Assembly: GCA_003212345.1 (NCBI GenBank)
Contig: QCPZ01000006.1
Coordinates: 40,036-104,035 of the forward strand
Reading direction: 5' to 3'
From: SAR116 cluster bacterium AG-447-A06
GTDB lineage: Bacteria; Pseudomonadota; Alphaproteobacteria; Puniceispirillales; Puniceispirillaceae
DNA: 64,000 bases
A model generated the notes under the pieces. That model worked only from the letters and a program-made list of their open reading frames with translations, searched no databases and had not been told where the DNA came from. A program made the position numbers and the translations under genes. Each line of letters begins with the position of its first letter. Within the stretch, counting starts at the first letter, position 1. Shown one piece after another: positions 46,856 through 57,131 of the stretch.

Positions 46856-47626
46856 ATGCAACTGAAATCGGAATTCATCATAAACCAGTCAGGCAAAATC
46901 GCCTACAACAGAGTTTTAGGAAAAAGCCCAGGCGTGGTGTTTTTTTGCGGGCACGGGTCAGATAAGGAGGGCAGTAAGGCACTTTTTATTGAGGCATGGG
47001 CAAAAAATTATGGTCAAGCCTTTTTGCGCTTTGATTATAGTGGCCATGGCAGTTCGGACGGTTTGTTTCTTGAAACCAACATCTCTGACTGGACGCGCGA
47101 TGCCATCACGGTTCTTGATAATTTGACTGAGGGTCCACAAATTCTTGTTGGCTCATCACTTGGCGGTTGGATAATGCTGAATGTTGCGCTGGAGAGGCCA
47201 TCCCGAGTCGCTGCTCTTGTTGGAATTGCCGCAGCACCCGATTTCACTGAAGATCTGATTTGGCAACCACTAGATGATTCCAGCCGATCAGCATTCAAAG
47301 CCGACGGCCAAATTATAATGGAAAACCCGTATGCCAGTGAACCAGTGATTTACCCTTATCACTTGATCGAGGATGGCCGCCAGCATTTGCGCCTTCGCGG
47401 CCCGCTCTCAATTACCCAACCGGTACGTTTGCTGCATGGCATCAGTGATACAGAGGTACCTTGGCAAACCGCGTTAACACTCACCGATTGTTTGCAATCT
47501 AATGATATTTTACTGCACTTTGATAAAGCTGCAACGCACCGTTTTTCAGAACCAGCACAATTGCAAACCATACAAGCTACGCTCGAGCAATTAATTACCC
47601 AAATTCAACATAAACCATGCAATTAA
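46856..47626 (+). CDS. Alpha/beta-fold serine hydrolase
   Basis: A 256-residue hydrolase. The nucleophile elbow is VGSSLGGWIML, the acid is probably the Asp in GISDTEVPW, and the His is in ATHRFSEP. The oxyanion loop sits near FCGHGSDKEGSK. The pattern resembles ABHD10-like thioesterases. Substrate is unknown. Divergent from the glycosyltransferase and convergent with the glutathione S-transferase gene, eight bases apart. Confidence 0.82.
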   Translation: MQLKSEFIINQSGKIAYNRVLGKSPGVVFFCGHGSDKEGSKALFIEAWAKNYGQAFLRFDYSGHGSSDGLFLETNISDWTRDAITVLDNLTEGPQILVGSSLGGWIMLNVALERPSRVAALVGIAAAPDFTEDLIWQPLDDSSRSAFKADGQIIMENPYASEPVIYPYHLIEDGRQHLRLRGPLSITQPVRLLHGISDTEVPWQTALTLTDCLQSNDILLHFDKAATHRFSEPAQLQTIQATLEQLITQIQHKPCN

Positions 47627-47634
47627 AGATTATG

Positions 47635-48309
47635 CTAAAAATCAAGGTTGCTGTAATGTTCGGGGGGCTTAATGCCAACTACCTGATCACCAAGCAAATC
47701 ACGAAAAGACGGTCGTGATTTCATTTTTGCATACCAACTCTTGGCCTCTGGATGCCGGCTCCAATCAATGTCGCCAAAAAAATCCAAAACTGATAAATGA
47801 GCCGCTGCAGCCAAATCAGCCAGTGATATCTGTTTGCCTGTCAACCAGTTACCCTGTTCTGCAAGCCAATCAACATAGTCAAGATGAATTTGTAGGTTGC
47901 TCAAGGCAGCACGAATAACAACTGATGATGTTGTGCCCTCACCTGAGAAGCGCTTAATTACCCGTTCAGAAAATAATGGTGCTCCAACTTCGCGGTTAAA
48001 TTTGTTTTCAAACCAATGAACGAGACGACGAATTTCAGCCCGCGCCTCAGCCTCTCCCCACAATAGATTCTGTATTGATGAGTCCTCGGTTTCTTCAATA
48101 TATTCGGCGATTACTGTCGCCCCACATAATGCTATACCGTCTTCGCCGACTAGAACGGGCAAATCACCAGCTGGATTAAGGGTCAGAAAATCCTCGTTCC
48201 GCAGCCACGGCGTTTCAATCTTTGGCAAGACTATCAGCCCCCGCTCAGCAAGCAAAAGTCGGGCGAAGCGTGAAGAGGCTGATAATTGATAATGATGTAA
48301 AACACGCAT
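47635..48309 (-). CDS. Glutathione S-transferase family protein
   Basis: A 224-residue protein with an N-terminal thioredoxin-like domain (LHHYQLSASSRFARLLLAE, then NPAGDLPVL) and a C-terminal helical domain holding LTGKQISLADLAAAAHLSVLD, the N-capping box typical of GSTs. The ATG at 48309 is preferred over a longer in-frame start at 48363. Possible roles include detoxification or stringent-starvation-like regulation; no substrate can be named. Confidence 0.85.
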   Translation of the reverse strand: MRVLHHYQLSASSRFARLLLAERGLIVLPKIETPWLRNEDFLTLNPAGDLPVLVGEDGIALCGATVIAEYIEETEDSSIQNLLWGEAEARAEIRRLVHWFENKFNREVGAPLFSERVIKRFSGEGTTSSVVIRAALSNLQIHLDYVDWLAEQGNWLTGKQISLADLAAAAHLSVLDFFGDIDWSRHPEAKSWYAKMKSRPSFRDLLGDQVVGIKPPEHYSNLDF

Positions 48310-48822
48310 TTTACCAAAACTCCTATACCAGCGAAAAGATTGGTTCAAAGCCAACATCTTCATATTATGTCAGCCCGGCGGCGCGGTGGCACGAACCGCA
48401 AGAACCGTCATTGAAGGTCTGCCAAACTACCGCCGAAAAGCTCGCAGAACTGCAAGCAATCCGTTTCTTTAAGGCCGGGCCATTCAAGCATAAACTCAGC
48501 CGCTGGCACAAATCCAAATTTTGCTTAATAATGAGGTTCGCCTGACGCCAAAATGACCCGCCAGTAGTCATGTGACCAGCGCCAAATACTCTCACAATCT
48601 ACGTGTTGGCCAAAACACTTACCCCGTGAACTTGGATGAACAGCCAAAGGTGAACATCGTCGCGAGTTACACACCTACCGTGTATGCGGTTTTCGGCGAA
48701 AAGCGTCAAACATTAGGCCTTCTATGGTGCCACTATTCCCTCGTGACCATATACATCACCATGCTCTATAATAAAATGATAAACGGCACAATTGGTTCTT
48801 ACGACAAATATCAGCTCGTGCA
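48310..48822. other. Gene-free stretch with GC-rich, foldable core
   Basis: No credible protein gene was recognised in this 513-base gap between the GST and gltB genes, both on the minus strand. The core (about 48373-48480) is GC-rich and can fold: GCCCGGC (48373-48379) pairs with GCCGGGC (48474-48480), enclosing GCGGT/ACCGC and a GCTTGCAG/CTGCGAGC hairpin on the minus strand. It may be an unrecognised structured RNA or a leader of the GST gene. It lacks the hallmarks of RNase P RNA, SRP RNA and tmRNA that I checked by eye. Confidence 0.35.
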
Positions 48823-51800
48823 CTAAGCTGTCTCAGATAGATTTCCATCGAGACTAAGCGGCATGTCAAGAACCGGAATAATTTCAACAGGTACCACCTG
48901 CCAAAAATGTTGAACAGCCCTATCCCAGTGGTTTAGGGTCTGGCTTGCAAGTGCACTTTCTGTTTTCTTGGCGTGTTCCTCCACAAGGTCACGTAAGACG
49001 CGGTCCCAATACGGATGCGCAATGCGACCGAAGTGTAGACTTTCCGGATTTACCCGAGAGCAAAAGGTTCCGGCCTCATCATAAATGAATGCCATCCCAC
49101 CAGTCATGCCCGCCCCAAAATTTCGGCCAACTTCTCCAAGGATCACAACATTGCCCCCTGTCATATATTCACATGCATTTGACCCAGCACCCTCCACAAC
49201 CGCGGTTGCACCAGAATTGCGAACACATAGCCTTTCCCCTGCTTTTCCTGCGGCAAACAGTTTACCTGAGGTCGCACCATATAAAACAGTGTTGCCAATA
49301 ATTGTGTTAGCACTCGCAACAATGTTTACCGCGGTAGCCGGACGGACGGTAATGGTGCCGCCGGACAAACCCTTGCCAACATAATCGTTGGCATCACCAA
49401 TCACTTCCAAACGAAGCCCCTGCGTGGCAAACGCCCCCAGAGACTGACCAGCAGATCCACGTAATCGCACTGAAATATGATCTTCACCAAGACCTGTCAT
49501 ACCAAAGCGACGAACAATGTGTGATGATAGCCTAGTGCCAATCGCACGTTGGGTATTTTCGACATTGTACGAAAGCTGCATTTTGGATCCGTTTTCAAGC
49601 GCCAATTTAGCGTCAATCACCATTTGCGCGTCTAGGGTTTCTGGCACCTCTGTTCGGGCCGTATCGCGACTGCTTTCCAATGCATCCTCACTGTCAGCCC
49701 GCACCAAAATGGGATTAAGATCTAAGTCATCAAGTGCGGCGTCCCCACGGCTAACCTGCGTCAACAAATCAGTTCGTCCGATAACCTGTTGAAGGGACAC
49801 GAACCCCAACCCCGCAAGAATTTCTCGGACCTCTTCAGCGAGATGAGTGAATAGCTGGATTACTTTTTCTGGAGTACCCTCAAATTTGGCGCGTAAATCT
49901 TCACGCTGAGTGCAAACTCCCACCGGACAGGTGTTAGAGTGACATTGTCGGACCATAATACAACCCATCGCAATCAAGGATGATGTTCCAATGCCATACT
50001 CATCAGCCCCGAGCATGGCTGCCATCACCACATCACGCCCGGTTTTTAGGCCGCCGTCGGTACGGAGTATAACCTTATTTCGCAAATCATTCATCGACAA
50101 GACCTGATGCACCTCAGACAAACCCATTTCCCAGGGTAACCCGGCATATTTTATTGATGATTGTGGGCTTGCGGCTGTGCCACCACCATGGCCAGAGACT
50201 AATATGGAGTCAGCTTTGGCCTTGGCTACTCCAGCAGCGATCGTGCCAATGCCAGTAGAGGCTACCAATTTGACACAAACTTTAGCCTCTGGATTGATCT
50301 GTTTCAGGTCATAAATCAGCTGAGCTAAATCCTCAATTGAATATATGTCATGGTGTGGCGGCGGTGAAATCAATGTAACACCAGGCGTTGAATGCCGTAA
50401 GCGTGCAATCAAAGAGTCAACTTTAATGCCGGGCAACTGGCCTCCCTCTCCGGGTTTTGCGCCTTGAGCAACCTTAATCTCGATTTCTTCGCAATTATTT
50501 AGATACTCTGCCGTAACCCCAAACCGACCCGACGCAATTTGTTTGATTGCACTAGATGGATTATCCCCGTTTTCACGAAGGGTAAACCGTGCAGGATCTT
50601 CTCCGCCCTCACCAGAATCTGACTTTGCACCAATTCGGTTCATTGCAATTGAGAGGTTTTCGTGTGCTTCAGGACTTAGCGCACCAAGCGATATGCCCGG
50701 CGAAACAAGGCGCTTACGAATGTTTGTGATCGATTCAACTTGATCAATCTCAACCGCGTTACCACCCGCCTTGAAATCCATTAGATCACGGAGATTAATA
50801 GGCCCTTGTCCATTCACCAACGCTGAATATTTTTTCCAGCTCTCAAATGAGCCAGTATCGCAAGCATGCTGCATAGCGTGGATTAACTGCCCATCAAAGG
50901 CATGGCGCTCGCCTGATTTACGATAGCGGAAAAAGCCGCCAACTGGTAAGTGCAAATCATCACTGGCGTAAGCTTTTTCGTGCATATCGATAACCCTGCT
51001 AGCAATACCCTTCAAACCAAGGCCAGAAATACGCGACGACATGGGTGGAAAAAATTCAGCCACAAGCGAGCGTGATAGGCCAAGTGCCTCAAAATTATAA
51101 CCACCTCGGTATGAAGCTATGACTGAAATACCCATCTTTGACATAATCTTTAGCAGGCCTTCTTCAACCGCCTTTGCATAGTTATCAATCGCATAACGGA
51201 GTTCCATGCCCGGAAGAAGGCCGCGTTCAAAACGTTCGGTAATTGCCGCCTCAGCAACATAAGCATTAACAGTTGTTGCCCCCACACCAATGAGAACAGC
51301 GAAATGGTGAACATCTAGACATTCACCACTAGCCACATTGAGCGATGCAAATGTTCGCAATTGTTGGCGCACCAAGTGGGAATGAACAGCCCCAGTCGCC
51401 AGCACCATTGGCACGGGGATACGGCTTTCGCAAACATTGCGGTCAGTCAACATCACATGTTCGCATCCGGACCGCACCGCTTCTTCAGCTTCGGTTTGAA
51501 TTCGGGCCAGTGCACGGGGAAGGTCGCTATCTGATCCATCATTTTCGAAACTGCAATCAATCTCGGTGGCCTTGTCATCAAGATAACGGGTCAGTGCATC
51601 CCATTCTGGTACAGTCAGGACAGGTGAATTCAGAACAAGGTGTTCACATTGTTCTGGGCCTTCATCGAGAATATTGCCAAGATTGCCAAGTCGTGTGCGC
51701 AATGTCATCACATGACGCTCGCGCAATGAGTCAATTGGAGGGTTTGTCACCTGTGAGAAATTCTGCCGGAAGAAATGATGCAGCCCTCTATACCGGTTTG

Positions 51801-53361
51801 TTAGCACCGCAAGTGGCGTATCATCGCCCATTGAACCAATGGCTTCTTTACCTGTCTGCGCCATTGGTTGCAGCACAAGCTCCATATCTTCCATCGTCCA
51901 TCCAGCCATAATCTGACGGCGGCGGGCCAGAGAAGAGTCCAAGGGAGAACTTGCTTTTCCGACAGAGCTCGCTAGAAGCGCATCCATTTGTTTGGCTTGG
52001 CCAACCCATTTTTTCCAATTACGTTTTTTGGAGAGTGCTGTTTTCAACTCCGCATCTTTATAAAGGCGGCCCTCATTTAAATTAATGCCGATCATCTCAC
52101 CCGGTCCAAGGCCACCACGCTCAGCTATCTTATGATCCGGCACGACAACCATGCCGGTCTCCGAACCGGCAATAACAAGCCCATCATGGGTAACAACGTA
52201 GCGCATTGGGCGCAACCCGTTCCGATCAAGACCCCCAACAACCCAATCACCCGCAAACGCAGCAATCGCTGCCGGCCCGTCCCATGGTTCCATTACTGAG
52301 TTGCAGTAGGCATATAGTGTGGCGCATGGATGGTCACTGCCAACATCAACGGCTTCGGGAATAAGCATGGTTTTGACCATGGGCAAATCCCTGCCACCAT
52401 GCACCATCAACTCAAAAACGGCATCAAGGGCAGCCGAGTCCGAACTGCCACCCGCAATGACCGGCTTTACATCGGCAATATCGCTACCAAACAGAGCAGA
52501 TTCCATCCTGTCTTCGTGACAGCTCATCCAATTCTGGTTGCCGCGAATCGTATTGATCTCTCCATTATGTGCCAGTACCCTAAACGGCTGGGCCAGCTTC
52601 CAAGTTGGCATTGTGTTGGTTGAATAACGCTGGTGGTAGATCGCAAAGGAGGAAACAAACCGATGGTCTAGCAAATCAGGGAAGAAAGCACTAACTTGTT
52701 CGGCCAAAAACATGCCCTTGTAAATAATTGATCGGCTGGAGAGTGAACAAAGGTAAAAATCGCTGATCAAATCCCTAATCACCGCCTTTTCGATCCGCCG
52801 ACGCACAATGTAAAGCTGGCGCTCAGCTTCGTTGGCGTCCATCTCCACCGGCATCGAGAACATAATTTGTTCAATTTCTGGGCGGGTTGCGATAGCCTTT
52901 TTGCCAAGAGCCTTTATATTGACCGGCACTTGGCGCCAGCCATAGATACTGTGCCCAACCGCCAGTATTTCCTGCTCAACAATACAACGACAACGTTCCT
53001 GCGCTGCAAGGTCGGTGCGCGGTAAGAACACCATACCAACGGCCAACCTACCCCCATCATCATCATGTCCCGTGCGGGCAATATGTTCGATAAAAAAGTC
53101 ACGCGGAATTTCAATGTGGATTCCTGCACCATCACCGGTCATACCATCAGCGTCAACTGCGCCGCGATGCCAAATTGCTTGCAATGCCTCAATCGCCGAG
53201 TCAACAACGGCCCTATTTGGCTTGCCGTCACACGCCGCAACAAACCCGACACCGCACGCATCATGTTCCATCTGTGGAGCATACACACCGGCATCAGTCA
53301 ATTTTGCCTCATTCACTGCGCGGCGTTGAAGATAAGCAGCCTCGTCAAAAATCTTTGTCAT
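48823..53361 (-). CDS. gltB: Glutamate synthase large subunit
   Basis: A 1512-residue enzyme of full family length. It begins with a short propeptide; the nucleophilic Cys is in EHDACGVGFVAA (about residue 36), exposed after processing. The glutamine amidotransferase domain (to about residue 430) is followed by the central domain, the FMN-binding synthase domain (PGEGGQLPGIKV, LVSGHGGGTAASP, and the 3Fe-4S cysteines in CIMVRQCHSNTCPVGVC) and the C-terminal GXGXG beta-helix (GLRLEVIGDANDYVGKGLSG). Together with GltD it makes two glutamates from glutamine and 2-oxoglutarate. CAGGAG precedes the ATG; gltD lies just upstream. Confidence 0.97.
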   Translation of the reverse strand: MTKIFDEAAYLQRRAVNEAKLTDAGVYAPQMEHDACGVGFVAACDGKPNRAVVDSAIEALQAIWHRGAVDADGMTGDGAGIHIEIPRDFFIEHIARTGHDDDGGRLAVGMVFLPRTDLAAQERCRCIVEQEILAVGHSIYGWRQVPVNIKALGKKAIATRPEIEQIMFSMPVEMDANEAERQLYIVRRRIEKAVIRDLISDFYLCSLSSRSIIYKGMFLAEQVSAFFPDLLDHRFVSSFAIYHQRYSTNTMPTWKLAQPFRVLAHNGEINTIRGNQNWMSCHEDRMESALFGSDIADVKPVIAGGSSDSAALDAVFELMVHGGRDLPMVKTMLIPEAVDVGSDHPCATLYAYCNSVMEPWDGPAAIAAFAGDWVVGGLDRNGLRPMRYVVTHDGLVIAGSETGMVVVPDHKIAERGGLGPGEMIGINLNEGRLYKDAELKTALSKKRNWKKWVGQAKQMDALLASSVGKASSPLDSSLARRRQIMAGWTMEDMELVLQPMAQTGKEAIGSMGDDTPLAVLTNRYRGLHHFFRQNFSQVTNPPIDSLRERHVMTLRTRLGNLGNILDEGPEQCEHLVLNSPVLTVPEWDALTRYLDDKATEIDCSFENDGSDSDLPRALARIQTEAEEAVRSGCEHVMLTDRNVCESRIPVPMVLATGAVHSHLVRQQLRTFASLNVASGECLDVHHFAVLIGVGATTVNAYVAEAAITERFERGLLPGMELRYAIDNYAKAVEEGLLKIMSKMGISVIASYRGGYNFEALGLSRSLVAEFFPPMSSRISGLGLKGIASRVIDMHEKAYASDDLHLPVGGFFRYRKSGERHAFDGQLIHAMQHACDTGSFESWKKYSALVNGQGPINLRDLMDFKAGGNAVEIDQVESITNIRKRLVSPGISLGALSPEAHENLSIAMNRIGAKSDSGEGGEDPARFTLRENGDNPSSAIKQIASGRFGVTAEYLNNCEEIEIKVAQGAKPGEGGQLPGIKVDSLIARLRHSTPGVTLISPPPHHDIYSIEDLAQLIYDLKQINPEAKVCVKLVASTGIGTIAAGVAKAKADSILVSGHGGGTAASPQSSIKYAGLPWEMGLSEVHQVLSMNDLRNKVILRTDGGLKTGRDVVMAAMLGADEYGIGTSSLIAMGCIMVRQCHSNTCPVGVCTQREDLRAKFEGTPEKVIQLFTHLAEEVREILAGLGFVSLQQVIGRTDLLTQVSRGDAALDDLDLNPILVRADSEDALESSRDTARTEVPETLDAQMVIDAKLALENGSKMQLSYNVENTQRAIGTRLSSHIVRRFGMTGLGEDHISVRLRGSAGQSLGAFATQGLRLEVIGDANDYVGKGLSGGTITVRPATAVNIVASANTIIGNTVLYGATSGKLFAAGKAGERLCVRNSGATAVVEGAGSNACEYMTGGNVVILGEVGRNFGAGMTGGMAFIYDEAGTFCSRVNPESLHFGRIAHPYWDRVLRDLVEEHAKKTESALASQTLNHWDRAVQHFWQVVPVEIIPVLDMPLSLDGNLSETA

Positions 53362-53384
53362 TATCTTGCTCCTGTTGCGCTAGT

Positions 53385-54830
53385 CTAGCGTTCGACACCA
53401 GCCGCGCACGGCGCATCTTCAGCCGCCATGATCCATTTATCAATTGCCTCAGCCGCATCGCGGCCATCACGAACCCCCCAAACCACGAGAGAGGCACCAC
53501 GTACAATATCGCCAGCGGCAAAGACACCATCCAGATTTGTCATCATTGTCCGCCAATCTATTTTCAGCGTTCCCCAGCGGGTCACCTCAAGCCCTTTTAG
53601 GCCGAACATAGCTGGCAAATCCTCTGGATCAAACCCCAATGCCTTTATAACCATATCTGCTGGCAGTTCATGCGTTGACCCTTCAATCACTTCGGGCACT
53701 TGACGGCCCGTAGCATCGGGCTGACCCAGATGGATACGCTGGGCCTGAACCCCGCCTACCTTATATTCACCCAAAAAAGCTTGCGGCGCGGACAACCATT
53801 TGAACGCAACACCTTCCTCCTCGGCATTTTGTACTTCACGCTGTGAGCCTGGCATATTAGTTCGGTCCCGCCGGTAAAGACAGCTAACCGATTTAGCTCT
53901 TTGACGAATCGCGGTGCGCACGCAATCCATCGCCGTATCGCCACCACCAATCACCACGACATCCTTGCTTTCGGCATTAAGCGTGCCATTATCAAACGCT
54001 TCCACCTGGTCACCCAAGCTTTTTCGGTTCGACGCCTTCAAATACTCAAGGGCAGGAACAATGCCATTAAGGCCACTGCCCGGGGTAGCAATGTCGCGAG
54101 CCTTGTAGACTCCAGTTGCAATAAGCATCGCATCATGCTCAGCCCAGATGTCTTCAAACCTAGTTTCACCACCAACATCCACATTGAGGTGAAAATGGAC
54201 ACCGCTATCGCGAAGGAGCTTGCCGCGACGCTCAACAATAGACTTTTCAAGTTTGAAACCGGGAATACCATACATCAGCAAACCCCCAATCCGGTCATAC
54301 CTGTCATAAACATGAACTTGGTAGCCCCGGTGACGCAGCATCTCAGCAGCCGACAAACCAGCCGGACCAGCTCCGATAATACCAACTGTTTCCGCCCGCT
54401 CATTGCGCGGCGCCACTGGTTTGACCCAGCCTTCGGCGAAGGCGGTTTCAGTGATGTGTTTCTCAACCGCACCAATCGTTACCGATTCGAACCCTTTTTC
54501 AATCACACAGCTACCTTCACACAAGCGATCTTGGGGGCAAATACGGCCACAAATTTCTGGAAAATTATTCGTTTGTGAGGACAACTCATAGGCTTCCAGC
54601 ATCCGACCTTCGGCTGTCATCATCAGCCAGTCAGGAATGTTATTGTGCAATGGGCAATTGACTTGGCAAAAGGGAACTCCGCATTGTGAACAGCGCGATG
54701 CCTGCGTTTCGGCGTCGTTCGTATTAAACTCATCATAAATCTCATCGAAATCGGCGACGCGGTTTTTTGCCCCACGCTTGTTGGGCATTGATTTTTCGGT
54801 TGAAACAAATTTCAACATCTTTGACGACAT
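53385..54830 (-). CDS. gltD: Glutamate synthase small subunit
   Basis: A 481-residue NADPH-dependent FAD/Fe-S subunit. Two cysteine clusters near the N terminus (CSQCGVPFCQVNCPLHN and CGRICPQDRLCEGSC) bind 4Fe-4S centres; the FAD motif is GIIGAGPAGLSAAEML and the NADPH motif VVVIGGGDTAMDCVRTA. It feeds electrons to GltB. The ATG at 54830 has AGGAG eight bases upstream and is preferred to an in-frame start at 54851. gltB starts 23 bases after its stop. Confidence 0.96.
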   Translation of the reverse strand: MSSKMLKFVSTEKSMPNKRGAKNRVADFDEIYDEFNTNDAETQASRCSQCGVPFCQVNCPLHNNIPDWLMMTAEGRMLEAYELSSQTNNFPEICGRICPQDRLCEGSCVIEKGFESVTIGAVEKHITETAFAEGWVKPVAPRNERAETVGIIGAGPAGLSAAEMLRHRGYQVHVYDRYDRIGGLLMYGIPGFKLEKSIVERRGKLLRDSGVHFHLNVDVGGETRFEDIWAEHDAMLIATGVYKARDIATPGSGLNGIVPALEYLKASNRKSLGDQVEAFDNGTLNAESKDVVVIGGGDTAMDCVRTAIRQRAKSVSCLYRRDRTNMPGSQREVQNAEEEGVAFKWLSAPQAFLGEYKVGGVQAQRIHLGQPDATGRQVPEVIEGSTHELPADMVIKALGFDPEDLPAMFGLKGLEVTRWGTLKIDWRTMMTNLDGVFAAGDIVRGASLVVWGVRDGRDAAEAIDKWIMAAEDAPCAAGVER

Positions 54831-55363
54831 ATCGATTACTCCTATGCCCAATGGTCACTACTGGGACAGCCCAGCATTCAAGCGCACCTCATATTGCCAG
54901 CCCCTAAATCTCAGTTTGGATTTCGTGCGCGCTTTGGTGAAGCTGTCGGTGAAACGATCCCGATTAAAACCTCGCGCTATCCGGGAACACGGTCTAAGAG
55001 GCGTCTCAGCTCTGTACCATTTGTTGTTGCGTTTCGTTGTCCGAGACCAAAAACCAATTTTGAAAGCCCTGATTTTTAAGGCCAGACCGCCAATACCCAA
55101 ATTAGTCAATAACTATTACCCTTTTTTTTTAAAGATTGCAAATATGTTTCCAATTTTGGGCTTACCTGGGCTTCCATATGTTAAAGTAGGTCCGAAATGG
55201 AACTATTTTAGCCAAAATTTAATTCCATATTGCGGTAGTGACAGACTGGATTATGTGACTATGATGCGTCCGTCGGGTTATTCCAAATTTTTGGAAAGTT
55301 TGCGCGCCCGAATGCGTTGGTCGCAGTCATCTTTTCAGGCTCATTTCTTTGGGGTAATAGTTT
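54831..55363. other. Gene-free stretch between gltD and uppP
   Basis: This spacer separates the divergent gltD and uppP genes and presumably carries both promoters. Open frames on either strand (up to about 198 codons) show no family motif and one overlaps the start of gltD antisense, so they were not called. A T-run lies near 55125-55134. No RNA gene was recognised. Confidence 0.4.
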
Positions 55364-56182
55364 ATGCCACTTAGTCTCTTAATTTTGATTGCCTTCGTGC
55401 AGGGCTTTACCGAATTCTTACCAATATCGTCATCTGGCCATTTGGTGCTGATTCCCATCATCACTAATTTCACCTACCAGGGCCGCTTGATTGATGTTGC
55501 CGCGCATGTTGGCACGCTAATCGCCGTTGCCTTTTATTTGCGAGTGGAGATCATTGCAATTATCAATGCACTTCTCCGCTTTGGGCGCAGCGATCCAGTC
55601 AACGCAAGACTTGGTTTACTGCTTGCATTCGCTACAATACCAGTTGTCATTGCCGGTTATTTTGTGAATTACGCGGATTGGCGCTGGCTAGATATGGTTC
55701 AAACACTGGCCATCTCCAATTTTGTCTTTGCCATCCTTTTATGGCTCAGCGATAATATGCCTATTAAAAAGAATGGTCTCGATTCTTTTACATGGCTTCC
55801 TGCAATTCTCATTGGCGCTGCACAGATTTGCGCACTCATTCCGGGGGCATCACGTTCGGGCGTGACCATAAGCGCGGCACGTTTTCTGGGCTATGACCGG
55901 ATCAGTGCAGCGCGGCTTTCCCTTCTATTGTCCCTGCCCACCATTGCTGGGGCGGGCCTGCTAAAATCACTAGATTTGGCCAAAAGCGGTGATTCGGCAA
56001 TTGGCAGTGATGCCGCCATCATTATCGTTTTATCGGCTGGGGTTGCGTGGCTTTCCATTTCTTGGATGATGCGGTGGCTGGCAATAGCTAACTTTAGCAT
56101 TTTCGTTTATTATCGAATGGCCCTTGGCACCTTCCTTTTGCTCGGGCTGTCGCAAGGCTGGCTGGACCCGTTCATCAGCTAG
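55364..56182 (+). CDS. uppP: Undecaprenyl-diphosphatase
   Basis: A 272-residue membrane enzyme of the BacA/UppP type. Both family motifs are visible: FTEFLPISSSGHLVL in the N-terminal third and IPGASRSGVTISAARFLG in the second half, which together form the catalytic site in a set of about seven helices. It recycles the lipid carrier for peptidoglycan and other envelope polymers. Its end overlaps the convergent NDUFA9-like gene by eight bases. Confidence 0.94.
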   Translation: MPLSLLILIAFVQGFTEFLPISSSGHLVLIPIITNFTYQGRLIDVAAHVGTLIAVAFYLRVEIIAIINALLRFGRSDPVNARLGLLLAFATIPVVIAGYFVNYADWRWLDMVQTLAISNFVFAILLWLSDNMPIKKNGLDSFTWLPAILIGAAQICALIPGASRSGVTISAARFLGYDRISAARLSLLLSLPTIAGAGLLKSLDLAKSGDSAIGSDAAIIIVLSAGVAWLSISWMMRWLAIANFSIFVYYRMALGTFLLLGLSQGWLDPFIS

Positions 56183-57131
56183 CTGCAAAAAGCCCTCCCG
56201 GGCGATAGCGATCCAAGTAGGTTGGCAACACTGCATCAACACAGGTTGGCGTTACACCAAGATCGCTAAGCGTCCGCACTCCCTCGCTGACAATATTATC
56301 GCGTTTTAAAAGCCGCACTTGATCCACCGTTATCGGTGGCTTTGGCAAAAGACCCGCGATCGATGCACCGCATGACATGGCAAAAAATGGCACCGGCACA
56401 AGCAAGCGGCGGCGCTGAATATGCATCAGGGTCATCTCCATTAATTGACGAAAGCTGAAGATATCCGGTCCCCCTAGTTCATATATTTTACCCTTTGGCG
56501 ATTTAGCCAATTTGCCAACACCAAGACCAAGGCTTGCCATGATCGCGCTTGCCACATCTTCCACATAAACTGGCTGCATACGCATCTTTCCACCCCCGGG
56601 CAGAGGCAATGCTGGCGCGGTCATTGCCAGAGACGCAAACCGATTGAAAAAATCATCACGTGGCCCAAACACAATTGATGGCCGCAAAATCACCGCGGAT
56701 GCGAAGGCCTTGAGCAACCCCACTTCCCCAGCCGCCTTGCTTTTGGCATAATGGCTTGACGAAGCATCACTGGCCCCAATCGCCGATATATGAGTAATTG
56801 ATTGCACATCATGCGACGCCGCCACTGCGCCAATTCGCCCGGGCAATTCTCCCTGCAATTGATCAAACCGCTGCCCGCCAACCTCAGCCAGAATGCCTAT
56901 CAGATTCACTATCGCGTCCGCGGGTGCAATCACCTTAGCTAATATGGCCTCATCAAGCACGTTCCCAGCCACAACGGTGATTTGACCAACATTGCCCATT
57001 GGTTTTAAAAATTTTGCACGTTCACTGTTACGACATAAAACAATCACCTGCTTTCCAGCACGCGCTAGCCTTTCTACTGTTGCCCTTCCAACAAATCCAG
57101 ACCCACCGATTACTGTCACTGTGTTGACCAT
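56175..57131 (-). CDS. NDUFA9-like complex I-associated NAD(P)-binding protein
   Basis: A 318-residue atypical SDR. The nucleotide motif is VTVIGGSGFVGRATVERLAR; the YxxxK pair is in SHYAKSKAAGE; RPSIVFGPRDDFFNRFA and the MQPVYVEDVASAI segment are typical of the NDUFA9-like family found in alphaproteobacteria and mitochondria, where it is an accessory part of respiratory complex I. Role here is inferred by family. The ATG at 57131 has GAGGAAG upstream and is used instead of a TTG at 57134. Confidence 0.85.
   Translation of the reverse strand: MVNTVTVIGGSGFVGRATVERLARAGKQVIVLCRNSERAKFLKPMGNVGQITVVAGNVLDEAILAKVIAPADAIVNLIGILAEVGGQRFDQLQGELPGRIGAVAASHDVQSITHISAIGASDASSSHYAKSKAAGEVGLLKAFASAVILRPSIVFGPRDDFFNRFASLAMTAPALPLPGGGKMRMQPVYVEDVASAIMASLGLGVGKLAKSPKGKIYELGGPDIFSFRQLMEMTLMHIQRRRLLVPVPFFAMSCGASIAGLLPKPPITVDQVRLLKRDNIVSEGVRTLSDLGVTPTCVDAVLPTYLDRYRPGGLFAAS

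Noticed and set aside
48222..48826. Several short plus-strand open frames near the GST and gltB genes
   Set aside because: They are antisense to the GST gene or lie in the spacer, with no motif or start signal.
54858..55109. Minus-strand open frame of 83 codons upstream of gltD
   Set aside because: Basic, low-complexity-like translation without family resemblance; probably chance.
54778..55374. Open frame of about 198 codons overlapping gltD and the uppP promoter
   Set aside because: It overlaps the 5' end of gltD antisense, has no recognisable motif, no ribosome binding site and composition unlike neighbouring genes.
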